Source: an uncultured Draconibacterium sp.
GTDB lineage: Bacteria; Bacteroidota; Bacteroidia; Bacteroidales; Prolixibacteraceae
Direction: 5' to 3'
Length of the DNA stretch: 64,000 nt
NCBI RefSeq assembly: GCF_963677575.1
Contig: NZ_OY782038.1
Coordinates: 1,178,001 to 1,242,000, forward strand
The notes beneath the pieces are model-generated. The model was given only the letters and a program-made list of their open reading frames with translations, did not search any database and was not told where the DNA came from. This document shows, in pieces, positions 1 to 7,343 of this stretch (positions are counted from its first letter, which is position 1; the number at the start of each line of letters is the position of its first letter). The position numbers and the translations under genes are program-made.

Positions 1-145
1 ATGTTTTCAAACAAGTTTATTGGCGCTGATGAGAGCCATTTACAAATCCAAAAAACCGATAAAAGCCCCGCCTCATAAAAAACACCTATTTGTCTTTTAA
101 TTGTTTAATCCTTAACTTGTATTGAAACATTTAATCAAAAACGAC

Positions 146-532
146 ATGGGAGCACCAACAGAACAAAGCCTTTACGAACGACTTGGAGGCATCGAAGGAA
201 TTACGTCGATTGTTGACGACATTGTAGAAAACCACATGACCAACCCGGCTGTAAATGCCCGTTTTTTACCCTTAAAAGAAGATCCGGATCATTTTGCAGA
301 AGTGCGTCAACACCTCATTAATTTTTTAGCTGCAGGAAGTGGAGGCCCGCAGGAATACACCGGAAAAGATATGTTGGCGTCGCACAAAGGGATGAACATT
401 GGACAGGGTGAATATATGCATGTTATCGACGATATTATGAAAGCTTTGGCAAAGAATAATATCGACGAGCAAACACAAAAAGACGTGCTGGCAATTGCCT
501 ATTCTCTAAAAGGTGACATTGCAGGTGTTTGA
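146..532 (+). CDS. Group 1 truncated hemoglobin
   Basis: Small haem protein of the 2-over-2 globin fold, expected to bind O2 or NO in the cytoplasm. From the ATG at 146 it is 128 residues, normal for group 1. The family start motif YERLGG lies at residues 10-15, and the likely proximal haem-ligand His is H80 in the segment LASHKGMNIG. A longer reading from TTG 122 is possible. I prefer ATG 146 because the family homology begins just after it and a weak promoter-like TTTG/TTAACTTG pair at 89-119 would put transcription start close to 125. It is convergent with ssb. Family assignment is secure; physiological role (NO detoxification or O2 handling) is inference. Confidence 0.9.
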   Translation: MGAPTEQSLYERLGGIEGITSIVDDIVENHMTNPAVNARFLPLKEDPDHFAEVRQHLINFLAAGSGGPQEYTGKDMLASHKGMNIGQGEYMHVIDDIMKALAKNNIDEQTQKDVLAIAYSLKGDIAGV

Positions 533-551
533 ACCTTGCTTTATACAAAGC

Positions 552-593
552 AAAAAACAGTAGCATAACAATGAAGTACACTACTGCTTTTTT
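552..593. terminator. Bidirectional intrinsic terminator between trHb and ssb
   Basis: A stem formed by the A-rich arm ending in CAGTAG (552-563) and the arm CTACTG followed by C and T6 (581-593), with one bulged base, lies between the two convergent genes. A-run on one side and T-run on the other fit use in both directions. Confidence 0.55.
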
Positions 594-617
594 GTGGATC
601 AAGGTTTGTTGCAATGA

Positions 618-959
618 TTAATTTGCAGCTTTATCCAACATTAGTAACGAGTTTATAACGACTTCTGTAGTATATTGCTTTTCGCCATTTTTATCTTCCC
701 ACTGGCGGTTGGTCAGTTTCCCTTCAATGGCAATTTCTTTTCCTTTTTTCAGGTACTTTTCAGCAACTTCGGCATTTTTGCCCCAGGCTACCAAACGGTG
801 CCATGTGGTTTCGGTTTGTTTGTTCCCGTTGCTGTCGCGGTAAATTTCGTTGGTTGCGATATTAAAATTGGCAACAACTTTTCCACTCTCTAATCTTCTT
901 ACTTTTGGATCTTCTCCCAGGTGACCTAACAATCGTACGCTGTTTCTTAATGCATTCAT
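618..959 (-). CDS. ssb: Short single-stranded DNA-binding protein (SSB)
   Basis: OB-fold protein that coats single-stranded DNA. The SSB signature is clear: NSVRLLGHLGEDP near the N-terminus, TTWHRLVAWGKNAE at about residues 50-63, and KGKEIAIEGKLTNRQW at about 72-87. At 113 residues it ends right after the OB fold and lacks the flexible linker and acidic tip (DDDIPF-like) used by typical bacterial SSBs to recruit partner proteins. Such short forms occur in Bacteroidetes alongside a full-length SSB. It is monocistronic and read toward the hemoglobin gene. Whether it is the main or an accessory SSB cannot be told here. Confidence 0.9.
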   Translation of the reverse strand: MNALRNSVRLLGHLGEDPKVRRLESGKVVANFNIATNEIYRDSNGNKQTETTWHRLVAWGKNAEVAEKYLKKGKEIAIEGKLTNRQWEDKNGEKQYTTEVVINSLLMLDKAAN

Positions 960-1029
960 GATAGTTAATTTTTTTTGTTAATACTGTAGAGCTGTGTCTT
1001 ATGCGAGCTCCGTAACGCAATTGTTGAAA

Positions 1030-1037
1030 CAAAGGTA
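1030..1037 (-). promoter_or_regulatory. Probable -7 box of ssb promoter
   Basis: On the minus strand this reads TACCTTTG, a match to the Bacteroidetes -7 consensus TAnnTTTG, about 70 bases before the ssb start. No good -33 TTTG is found at the usual spacing, so the call is moderate. Confidence 0.4.
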
Positions 1038-1066
1038 AAGTGGCCTGTAAAGCTTATCCGGTTTTT

Positions 1067-1114
1067 AAACGTTTGTAGTCGACAATAAACGTTTGCAAAC
1101 GTTTACAAACGGAT
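1067..1114. promoter_or_regulatory. Helically phased AAACGTTT operator array with 20-bp perfect palindrome
   Basis: AAACGTTT occurs exactly at 1067, 1087 and 1097, and a partial copy (AAACGGAT) at 1107. The copies are thus 10 or 20 bp apart and lie on one face of the helix. The middle two form a 20-bp perfect palindrome at 1086-1105. It lies between the divergent ssb and the gene at 1230, and overlaps the -33 element of the rightward promoter. A repressor or cooperative regulator binding here is inferred; the regulator is unknown. Confidence 0.6.
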
Positions 1115-1123
1115 ATATTTTTG
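1092..1123 (+). promoter_or_regulatory. Bacteroidetes-type promoter for the gene at 1230
   Basis: TTTG at 1092-1095 and TATTTTTG at 1116-1123 match the -33 TTTG and -7 TAnnTTTG boxes exactly, with a 20-base spacer. Transcription should start near 1130, giving a leader of about 100 nt. The -33 box lies inside the palindrome of the operator array. Confidence 0.6.
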
Positions 1124-1187
1124 TATATTAGCATTTTATAAACCTTCTTCCTGTATATAAAAAATAATAGAGATATTATACCGACTA

Positions 1188-1999
1188 GTTAGCGGTTATT
1201 TAAACGCACTATACAACAATTAGTTAAACTTGAAAAAGATTCTTAAAATATCTGGATTAGGAATAATTGCTTTGATAATTCTGTATTTGATATGGATAAA
1301 GCTTCCTTTTACCATAAATCGTCATTCCGATATTAAATTGGGAAATAGAATCATTGACCAGATTGAATCATACAGAGAAACAAATGGATTACCAGAATCA
1401 ACGGATTGGGAAACATTAAAAAAATTTGGATTTATTGACCATCTCGACTTTTTAGAACCAGAGTATCAAAAACTAAATGACGATGATTATCAACTGGTAT
1501 TTATTGAAGGATTTGATGGTCCCTATTTGATGTGGACTTCAAAAGACAAGAAATGGAAAATTGACCAACCACTATTCCCTGACAATTGGACGGAAGATAA
1601 ATCAGATAACAGAGAAGTGAAAAAAAATTGGTCAGTAGAATTTGATACAGTATCATCAAATTTCTTTATGAAGGAAGCAAATAGTTTGAAGCCGCAGACA
1701 GTAAAACAAATTATCGAGAGATTAAACGAAGAAAATCCAAAAATTCAAATTAAACTAAATAGAGTATCAATGATACCGCATTTGTACAAATTAATGACAG
1801 TGAGTTCTTGACTCAACAATGCGGGACAGCAGGGGCTGATTCATATTTAGCTTCGGTGATTTATAATTTGACAGAATTTGAAAATATTGATTATGTAACC
1901 TTTGACTTTGAATCGGGAGACCATGCGACTCCTGGTACATATTCGAGGACAGATTTTATAAAATTCTAAAATGGATGAAAAATAAAAACAACCGCTAAC
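1188..1999. repeat. Inverted repeat GTTAGCGGTT / AACCGCTAAC flanking the frameshifted gene
   Basis: GTTAGCGGTT at 1188-1197 is the exact reverse complement of AACCGCTAAC at 1990-1999, and the two bracket the frameshifted gene 1230-1969. The right copy also pairs with TAGCGGTT at 2015-2022 (8-bp stem, 17-nt loop), and a further direct copy, GCCGCTAAC, lies at 2152-2160. The arrangement resembles the ends of a mobile cassette. It does not fit the integron attC consensus (RYYYAAC/GTTRRRY). Confidence 0.45.
1230..1969 (+). pseudogene. Frameshifted membrane-anchored protein of unknown function
   Basis: The frame opens with a TTG start and an N-terminal membrane anchor (residues about 5-24, LKISGLGIIALIILYLIW) and runs to a TGA at 1809-1811. 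From 1763 a second frame stays open to TAA 1967-1969 and reads like a natural C-terminus (segments INDSEFLTQQCGTAG and YVTFDFESGDHATPGTYSR). The two pieces join if one base was inserted, or two lost, near 1762. I therefore read one gene of about 245 codons broken by a frameshift. It may be a real mutation or an assembly error. I do not recognise the family. It has its own promoter and is flanked by inverted repeats, suggesting a mobile cassette. Confidence 0.55.
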
Positions 2000-2034
2000 A
2001 CTTTATATATTGCATAGCGGTTTCTGTGGTATGC

Positions 2035-2100
2035 GTAGCCCGGATTCCCGCCTGATTGTCTTAGTCCGTGCCGGACAGACAATCACCCGCAATCCGCTAC
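2035..2100. repeat. 66-nt intergenic hairpin element
   Basis: The two halves are near-perfect inverted copies: outer arms GTAG...CTAC and GGATT...AATCC, an inner stem TGATTGTCT (2053-2061) with AGACAATCA (2077-2085), and a tip GTCCG-TGC-CGGAC (2064-2076). It looks like a REP/MITE-type intergenic palindrome rather than a terminator, since no T-run follows. Confidence 0.55.
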
Positions 2101-2188
2101 GACAACATATAATTTACCGTTAAACGTAAATGATAATTTAATTAAATAACTGCCGCTAACAAAGAACTGAGCTTCAAAACAAACAACT

Positions 2189-2542
2189 ATGGAAACACGA
2201 ACCTGCCTCGAATGTGGAGAACCGTTAAAAGGACGAGCCGACCAGAAATTTTGCAACGATAGTTGCCGCAATGCCTACAACAATAAAAAAGCCAGCGGAT
2301 CGACCAATTTTATGCGAAAAATCAACCGTATTCTGAAAAACAATCACTCGATTTTAGAAGGGCTGAATCCGGAGGAAAAAACAACTACTTATAAAAACAC
2401 ACTCGACAAACAGGGCTTTCACTTTAGCTATTTCACAAATATTTACACTACCAAAACCGGACGTGTTTACTACTTTGTTTACGATCAGGGGTATTCAGAA
2501 CTGGAAGGCAACAAACTAATGCTGGTTAAAAAAGAGCAGTAA
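2189..2542 (+). CDS. Small zinc-ribbon protein of unknown function
   Basis: 117 residues. The N-terminus carries a four-cysteine zinc-ribbon, C6-x2-C9 and C22-x3-C26 (CLECGEPLKGRADQKFC then NDSC), like the DUF2116-type ribbons common in Bacteroidetes. The remainder has no recognisable catalytic motif; a VYYFVYDQGY segment near residues 92-101 suggests a compact beta fold. It ends 14 bases before the NUDIX gene, so the two may be cotranscribed. Nucleic-acid or protein binding is a guess. Confidence 0.75.
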   Translation: METRTCLECGEPLKGRADQKFCNDSCRNAYNNKKASGSTNFMRKINRILKNNHSILEGLNPEEKTTTYKNTLDKQGFHFSYFTNIYTTKTGRVYYFVYDQGYSELEGNKLMLVKKEQ

Positions 2543-2556
2543 TTTTTTATATAGAA

Positions 2557-3222
2557 ATGAGCAACAACCACAATCACACTAAAACAATTCAGAAACAAAA
2601 CATGAGCAACTACTATTTCGAAAAAATAAAGCGCCTGCATGCACTTGCAGAAATCGGGCTGGAATACAACGACGTACCATACGACATTGAACGCTACCAG
2701 GAAATAAGAGACATTTGTCTGGAAATGCTGGAGAAAATCACCCGTCTTCCGGTTGCAGAAATTGTTCCGGTTATTGAAGAACGCAACGGTTACCGAACTC
2801 CCAAAGTAGATGTAAGAGCGGTCGTTTTTAACGATAACGATGAAATATTATTGGTGCAGGAAAAGGTAGACAAATGCTGGGCGCTGCCCGGTGGCTGGAC
2901 CGATATTGCCTACAGTCCGGGCGAAGTGGCGGAAAAGGAATGTTTGGAAGAAGCAGGATTGAAAGTAAAAGCAACACGTCTGCTGGCCATTATGGACAAG
3001 CAAAAACAAAACATGCCTCCGGCCTTTGAATACGTCTACAAGATTTTTCTTCTCTGCGAAAAAGAAAGTGACAGCATTTCTCCGGGATCGGAAACTTGTG
3101 ATGTGGGCTGGTTTAACGAAAATGAACTGCCGGAACTTTCACTTCCCCGAAACAATGAGGCACAAATACAAATGATGTATGAATACAAGCGGGGAGAAAG
3201 AACTGAGCCCTATTTTGATTAA
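2557..3222 (+). CDS. NUDIX hydrolase with N-terminal extension domain
   Basis: Hydrolase of nucleoside diphosphates linked to another moiety, probably an ADP-ribose or similar sugar-nucleotide pyrophosphatase. An N-terminal helical domain (about residues 20-70, FEKIKRLHALAEIGLEYN) precedes the NUDIX fold, as in the NUDIX_N subgroup. The NUDIX box reads GGWTDIAYSPGE then KECLEEAGL, with Tyr in place of the first box Glu, while the metal-binding EE pair is kept. ATG 2602 (MSNYYFEK) would give a 206-residue protein matching the usual family length, so the start is uncertain. It is tightly convergent with the lipoprotein at 3224. Confidence 0.85.
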   Translation: MSNNHNHTKTIQKQNMSNYYFEKIKRLHALAEIGLEYNDVPYDIERYQEIRDICLEMLEKITRLPVAEIVPVIEERNGYRTPKVDVRAVVFNDNDEILLVQEKVDKCWALPGGWTDIAYSPGEVAEKECLEEAGLKVKATRLLAIMDKQKQNMPPAFEYVYKIFLLCEKESDSISPGSETCDVGWFNENELPELSLPRNNEAQIQMMYEYKRGERTEPYFD

Positions 3223-3223
3223 A

Positions 3224-4336
3224 CTACTTAAGCTTGCAGCGCATTAAAACAGGATTGTCGGTTGCCGCAATATGCAACTGTACTTTCTCGAATTCCTGAT
3301 GACGTTTATCCGAAATTTTGTGACCACTCACTTTATAGGCCGTAATTGGAATATAGAGTTCATTATTCTGCGAAAGAAATGTTGGATTGTCCCAGATTCC
3401 TCCGTCAATATTATTAACAGCTGCAGCAAAATACATGGTTTCCCAACTGTTCTTTTTAATTAATGCAGTGGTTTGATGCGATCCCAGCCAATAAGTCAGA
3501 AAAATATAATTATTGTTTTCGAAGTAGGTTTTAATTTTCGAGTGGTGCGTGTTATGTAAATATTTTAGCGTCTCAATATTATCCTTGTCGCCAGTGCTTC
3601 GCCACATCTCGGCAAACGAAGGATAACCATCGCTTTTAATTAAATATTCAGGTTTAAAAGATGCTTTATTATAAGCAAAAATCGTGTCGCTGTACGACGA
3701 TACCAAGGAAATATTTTTTACTCCCGAAGCTGCCAGATTCGAGCGTCCCAGATCTTTAAGGCGCTCCTCAGGAAAGTCTACTTTTTTTACTTTTCCTTTT
3801 TGCGAATACACAGTGTACAAGCCACAATCGGGCACATCGTTCACCACATAAAACTGATTTTTCGATTCGAAGAATTTTGTTCCGGGCATTTTCGCAGCAA
3901 CCAGTTTGGTTTTGTATTTTCCGTCTTTTCCAACAATATAAATTCCGTCTTCGGCCAACACCGCAAAATCTTTCTGGTAAGTAATAATATCCAATGGATT
4001 TTTAATTCTGCCACTCCCCTCTTTATTACTCACAATGGTATTTAAAAAATCGCCATTTTGTGTAAACCGGATAAAACTGATCTCGCGTGCCCGGCGTTGA
4101 AGAATGATCAAATCGCCATCTAATTCTTTAACATCCAAAATGTCGCCCAGCTCAACATGGGCTTCGTTTACTTTTAACTCCAGATAATCCAAATTTTCAA
4201 CAAAACTTGAAATAGGTAAAATATCCTGCGATTTTTTCAGTAGTATTTCCGGCAAACCGCTTCTTTCAGCCGGTTTCTCGGTACACGACGTAAAAAACAG
4301 CGATACGAATAATAGAATATTAATTGTATGTTTCAC
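3224..4336 (-). CDS. 6-bladed beta-propeller lipoprotein
   Basis: 370-residue protein with a type II signal peptide whose lipobox is LFFTSC (Cys about residue 18), so it should be anchored in the envelope. The rest has the repeated strand pattern (blade-like segments such as GDFLNTIVSNKEGSGRI and FAVLAEDGIYIVGKDGK) of the Bacteroidetes 6-bladed beta-propeller family. Members are often near LytTR or sigma/anti-sigma regulators, and here a LytTR gene is divergent. No enzymatic motif is seen; the ligand is unknown. Confidence 0.75.
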   Translation of the reverse strand: MKHTINILLFVSLFFTSCTEKPAERSGLPEILLKKSQDILPISSFVENLDYLELKVNEAHVELGDILDVKELDGDLIILQRRAREISFIRFTQNGDFLNTIVSNKEGSGRIKNPLDIITYQKDFAVLAEDGIYIVGKDGKYKTKLVAAKMPGTKFFESKNQFYVVNDVPDCGLYTVYSQKGKVKKVDFPEERLKDLGRSNLAASGVKNISLVSSYSDTIFAYNKASFKPEYLIKSDGYPSFAEMWRSTGDKDNIETLKYLHNTHHSKIKTYFENNNYIFLTYWLGSHQTTALIKKNSWETMYFAAAVNNIDGGIWDNPTFLSQNNELYIPITAYKVSGHKISDKRHQEFEKVQLHIAATDNPVLMRCKLK

Positions 4337-4505
4337 GACTTTAATCTTTCTGTAAATGTTTAATTATGTTCTATTCCGACAAATACCATGCCTTTGAGCA
4401 CAAAGCAATAAATATTATTTGGGAATCGACCACAAGAGAATAATTAAAATGTTTTTTTGAAATTATGAAGCAAACATTTAATATTGACAAATAAACAGCC
4501 AGACT

Positions 4506-5333
4506 TTGAACCTAAAAGTTTTGAATAACAGTTTCAGTTTGCTCGACCGCAAAAAAGACAGGTATCTTCTTGTTATTATTGTTCTGGTTTTCAGCATTTT
4601 CTTCATCAATGTATTTAAACCATGGAATATTGGCCGTTGGTACTCCGATTCACCAATTATTCAATTTCTCCGGCTTTCGAGTTATGGTTTTGTTTCGTCG
4701 CTGGTACTCCTGTTCACGCAATTTCCGCTTCGAAAATTTCTGCATCAACAAACTTTCAAAGTAAAATACTACTTGTTGTGGATTCTCATTGAGATTGTAT
4801 TGATCAGCCTGGTATACATTTTCCTTTATGGTAATCCTATTGGCAACTTTATAAACGATTTCCTTTTTTCGTTAAAATATACCGTGCTTGGAATTCTGAT
4901 TCCCTACACTTTTGCGCTTCTTCTGATTTATTATAAAAAGCACAGCGAAGAGATTGAACAGCTAAAAAACCAGCTTTCCGGCACCGATACTAACCAGCTT
5001 TTAACTTTTACAGATGAAAAAGGCAAACCTAGGTTTTCTGTTAGAAGTAAGGACTTTCTTTACATTGAGTCAACCGACAACTATGTAACCGTAAACTTTA
5101 TGCTGGAAGGAAAATTGCAACGAAAGCTTTTGCGCAATACAATGAAAAATATGGAGAGCCAGCTGGGATCTGAAACGATTTTACGCTGTCATCGTTCGTT
5201 CATGGTTAATACACAAAATGTCGACTTTGTTGAGAAAGAAAACAAAAAACTCAATCTTCATCTCCATTCTTCAGAAGCAACTGTTCCGGTGTCCGAAAAA
5301 TATTCGCCCCTACTTTTAACCGTTTTATCCTAG
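4506..5333 (+). CDS. Membrane-anchored LytTR family transcriptional regulator
   Basis: 275 residues. The N-terminal half contains four hydrophobic segments (about residues 20-37, 56-76, 86-106, 120-142), followed by a short coiled linker (KKHSEEIEQLKNQL), then a C-terminal LytTR DNA-binding domain (about 165-275) with its typical FLYIESTDNYVTVNF and LRCHRSFMVN motifs. It thus couples a membrane sensor directly to DNA binding, without a receiver domain. No ATG exists near the N-terminus, so TTG 4506 is the likely start. The small secreted protein at 5458 is downstream in the same direction and could be a target. Confidence 0.85.
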   Translation: MNLKVLNNSFSLLDRKKDRYLLVIIVLVFSIFFINVFKPWNIGRWYSDSPIIQFLRLSSYGFVSSLVLLFTQFPLRKFLHQQTFKVKYYLLWILIEIVLISLVYIFLYGNPIGNFINDFLFSLKYTVLGILIPYTFALLLIYYKKHSEEIEQLKNQLSGTDTNQLLTFTDEKGKPRFSVRSKDFLYIESTDNYVTVNFMLEGKLQRKLLRNTMKNMESQLGSETILRCHRSFMVNTQNVDFVEKENKKLNLHLHSSEATVPVSEKYSPLLLTVLS

Positions 5334-5457
5334 CCACCAAAAATTCGTCCCTAAATAGCGAATTTCGTCCCTTTAATTTGCAAAAACAAATGTTGCTACT
5401 AATCTTTGTAACACACTAAATAAGTGCAATTTAAAATCACATATAAATTTTTATACA

Positions 5458-5829
5458 ATGAAAAAATTAATGTTTTTTGTTTTTGTCCTCTTTGTTGCAA
5501 CCATTACGGTTAATGCAAGCAATTCTTCGAACAACAAAGAAGTTATTGGAGAATGGAAATATGAAGTTCCGAATGCACCTTACGGTTACAATGCCGGAAA
5601 TCTAGTATTTGAAGAAAAAGAAGGTAACCTGACCGGTCACGTAAAACTGGAAGACGGGTACAAGATTGATCTGAAAGATATAACTTATGAAGATGGAGTG
5701 TTAAAATTTGGTTTATACGTTGATTACGATTACGTAACACTGAAGATTACCATTGAAGGAGAGGAAATGAAAGGAATTGTAAACAGCCCCGAAGGTGAAA
5801 TTCCGATTACTGCCAAAAAGGTAAAATAG
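5458..5829 (+). CDS. Small secreted protein of unknown function
   Basis: 123 residues with a clear signal peptide (KKLMFFVFVLFVATITVNAS, cleavage about residue 20). The mature part is rich in alternating hydrophobic and charged residues (GEWKYEV, GHVKLEDGYKIDL, DYVTLKITIEGEEMKGIV), suggesting a small beta-barrel or lipocalin-like fold of the kind that measures or binds small molecules. No catalytic motif. It is 124 bases downstream of the LytTR gene and ends in a strong terminator. Confidence 0.7.
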   Translation: MKKLMFFVFVLFVATITVNASNSSNNKEVIGEWKYEVPNAPYGYNAGNLVFEEKEGNLTGHVKLEDGYKIDLKDITYEDGVLKFGLYVDYDYVTLKITIEGEEMKGIVNSPEGEIPITAKKVK

Positions 5830-5846
5830 TTTCACTACGATATGTA

Positions 5847-5882
5847 AAAAGGCCGCTGCAACCAATTTTGCAGCGGCCTTTT
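5847..5882. terminator. Strong bidirectional terminator
   Basis: Perfect 14-bp stem AAAAGGCCGCTGCA (5847-5860) with TGCAGCGGCCTTTT (5869-5882) and an 8-nt loop. It serves the small secreted protein gene and the convergent GH105 gene. Confidence 0.9.
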
Positions 5883-5902
5883 ATAGGCTAAAATTCGATA
5901 GA

Positions 5903-7006
5903 TTAATACAGCTTTATCACCTCGCTGCCAGCCAGTAAAAAGGCTCCTGTTCCGTATACTTCCCAACTGTCAGCTTCGAAGTTTTTTCGTGGATCGGCAC
6001 CAATTGGCTGACACCAACCTACATGTCCATCGGGCTGAATCAAACCATTCAAACCTACCCATGCTTTTTCAACTGCCGGCAAATAAGTGGCTTTATCTAA
6101 AATGCCATTATTGATTCCCCAAGCCAAAGCGTAACAGTAAAAACCTGATCCACTGGCTTCTCCACCGGGATATGATTCCGGATCGAGCAAACTTGCTCGC
6201 CACAAACCATCTTCCTGTTGCAGAGAAAGAATTTTTGCTGCCACTTCTTTGTAATTCTGAATATAAAAATCACGGTTCGGATAATCTTCAGGTAATTCTG
6301 AAAGTACACGAACCAAACCTCCCATAACCCAGCCGTTTCCACGCGACCAGAAAATCTTCTTTCCATTAGCTTCGTGCTTTTCTTCTATTCCGGGTTCATT
6401 CCACTTGTAACCCATGTCGCGTGCATATAAATGGTATTCTTTATCCCAAAGCAGGTCGTAAGTTTCTTTCCACAGTTTATCCGAACGTTTCAGGTATTTG
6501 TCGTCGTCGAGGGTAATTCCCAGCTTTACAAATGCCGGAGGCGCCATAAACAATGCATCGCACCACCACCATGTTTTTTGGTAAATACCATCGGCTTCGT
6601 ATGGTGTTTTCATAAATTCATCCATGGTAGATATAAACGGTTCTATCATTTTCTTTTCGCCCGAAACCCGGTACATATCAATGTACGTCTGGCAGATAAC
6701 ATGGTCGTCGGCATGATGCAAACGCGGCCCCGGTTTCCACTCGTTGGTCTCTCCCATTTCGTACATGGCCTTCCATATTTTTTTCGAACCGATTGTTTCA
6801 TAAGCTGCAAATACTCCGGCGTAAAAAGCACCGTTGGTCCAGTCATACAATTCGTGTTTTGGATGATCCAATTGCCAGTCCAAAGCCTTTTTCATTGTTT
6901 TTTTAATGGTTCTGTCTTTAAAAAGCTTTTCATTACCAGCTTTTTGTGCCATCGTTGTTCCGCATAGCAGAATAGTGGCAAGAAGAGTAAGAATCGTTCT
7001 ATTCAT
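5903..7006 (-). CDS. GH105 unsaturated glucuronyl/rhamnogalacturonyl hydrolase
   Basis: Secreted glycosidase (signal peptide about residues 1-20, ending TTMAQ) of the YteR/YesR type, which removes the unsaturated uronic acid left at the end of oligosaccharides by pectin or ulvan lyases. The alpha6/alpha6 barrel family shows in WWWCDALFMAPP (catalytic Asp about D150), HHADDHV at 97-103 and WSRGNGW near 220. Length (367) is normal. It stands alone without lyase, SusC/SusD or other carbohydrate genes nearby, so its substrate cannot be narrowed. Confidence 0.88.
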   Translation of the reverse strand: MNRTILTLLATILLCGTTMAQKAGNEKLFKDRTIKKTMKKALDWQLDHPKHELYDWTNGAFYAGVFAAYETIGSKKIWKAMYEMGETNEWKPGPRLHHADDHVICQTYIDMYRVSGEKKMIEPFISTMDEFMKTPYEADGIYQKTWWWCDALFMAPPAFVKLGITLDDDKYLKRSDKLWKETYDLLWDKEYHLYARDMGYKWNEPGIEEKHEANGKKIFWSRGNGWVMGGLVRVLSELPEDYPNRDFYIQNYKEVAAKILSLQQEDGLWRASLLDPESYPGGEASGSGFYCYALAWGINNGILDKATYLPAVEKAWVGLNGLIQPDGHVGWCQPIGADPRKNFEADSWEVYGTGAFLLAGSEVIKLY

Positions 7007-7156
7007 GTTGATTTAAGTTTGACACAAACTTATGCAATCGATTGCAATTCACAAAATACTATGGTGATTTTCTTTTTCAATTAAAAATGCAACCCCATAC
7101 ATAAGATCATAACAAATGTTCCTCTTAACTTTAATTTTAAATTAACACCACAGTCG

Positions 7157-7187
7157 CTTGCTGAATTCAATATTATAATTATACTTG
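7157..7187 (+). promoter_or_regulatory. his operon promoter
   Basis: CTTG at 7157-7160 and TATACTTG at 7180-7187 (one mismatch to TAnnTTTG) are separated by 19 bases, the Bacteroidetes arrangement. Transcription should start about 7194, just ten bases before the hisL start codon. Confidence 0.5.
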
Positions 7188-7203
7188 CAACAAAATAACT
7201 GAT

Positions 7204-7266
7204 ATGACAGCAAGAACAATACATCACGGCCATCATTGGAAAAACCAACCATCGGGTAGGCTGTAA
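7204..7266 (+). CDS. hisL: his operon leader peptide
   Basis: A 20-codon open frame from ATG 7204 to TAA 7264-7266 containing four His codons within five (HHGHH, residues 7-11). It lies between the promoter and an intrinsic terminator upstream of hisG. This is the classical layout of ribosome-mediated attenuation: stalling at His codons when charged tRNA-His is scarce would alter folding of the leader RNA and let transcription pass. An antiterminator pairing was not clear by eye. It is too short to be found by length-based gene callers. Confidence 0.8.
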   Translation: MTARTIHHGHHWKNQPSGRL

Positions 7267-7298
7267 TTGTTTTGTTCAAACTCAACGATATTAATTTA

Positions 7299-7331
7299 TA
7301 AAGGCTTGCCATTAAAGGCAGGCCTTTTTTT
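7299..7331 (+). terminator. his operon attenuator terminator
   Basis: Stem AAAGGCTTGCC (about 7300-7310) pairs with GGCAGGCCTTT (7317-7327) with one G-T wobble, followed by a T-run to 7331, 13 bases before hisG. Position between the His-rich leader peptide and the first structural gene marks it as the regulated terminator. Confidence 0.75.
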
Positions 7332-7343
7332 ATATAAACAGAC

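Noticed and set aside
1..78. Open frame of 25 codons from the first base
   Set aside because: Begins at the window edge; could be the end of a gene coming in from the left, but nothing in the sequence supports it.
1188..2160. Integron attC sites
   Set aside because: The CGCTAAC/GTTAGCG words do not meet the RYYYAAC/GTTRRRY consensus and no integrase is present.
6431..6967. 178-codon frame opposite the GH105 gene
   Set aside because: Antisense shadow of a clear glycosidase; composition (many Phe, Cys, His) is that of a reverse frame.
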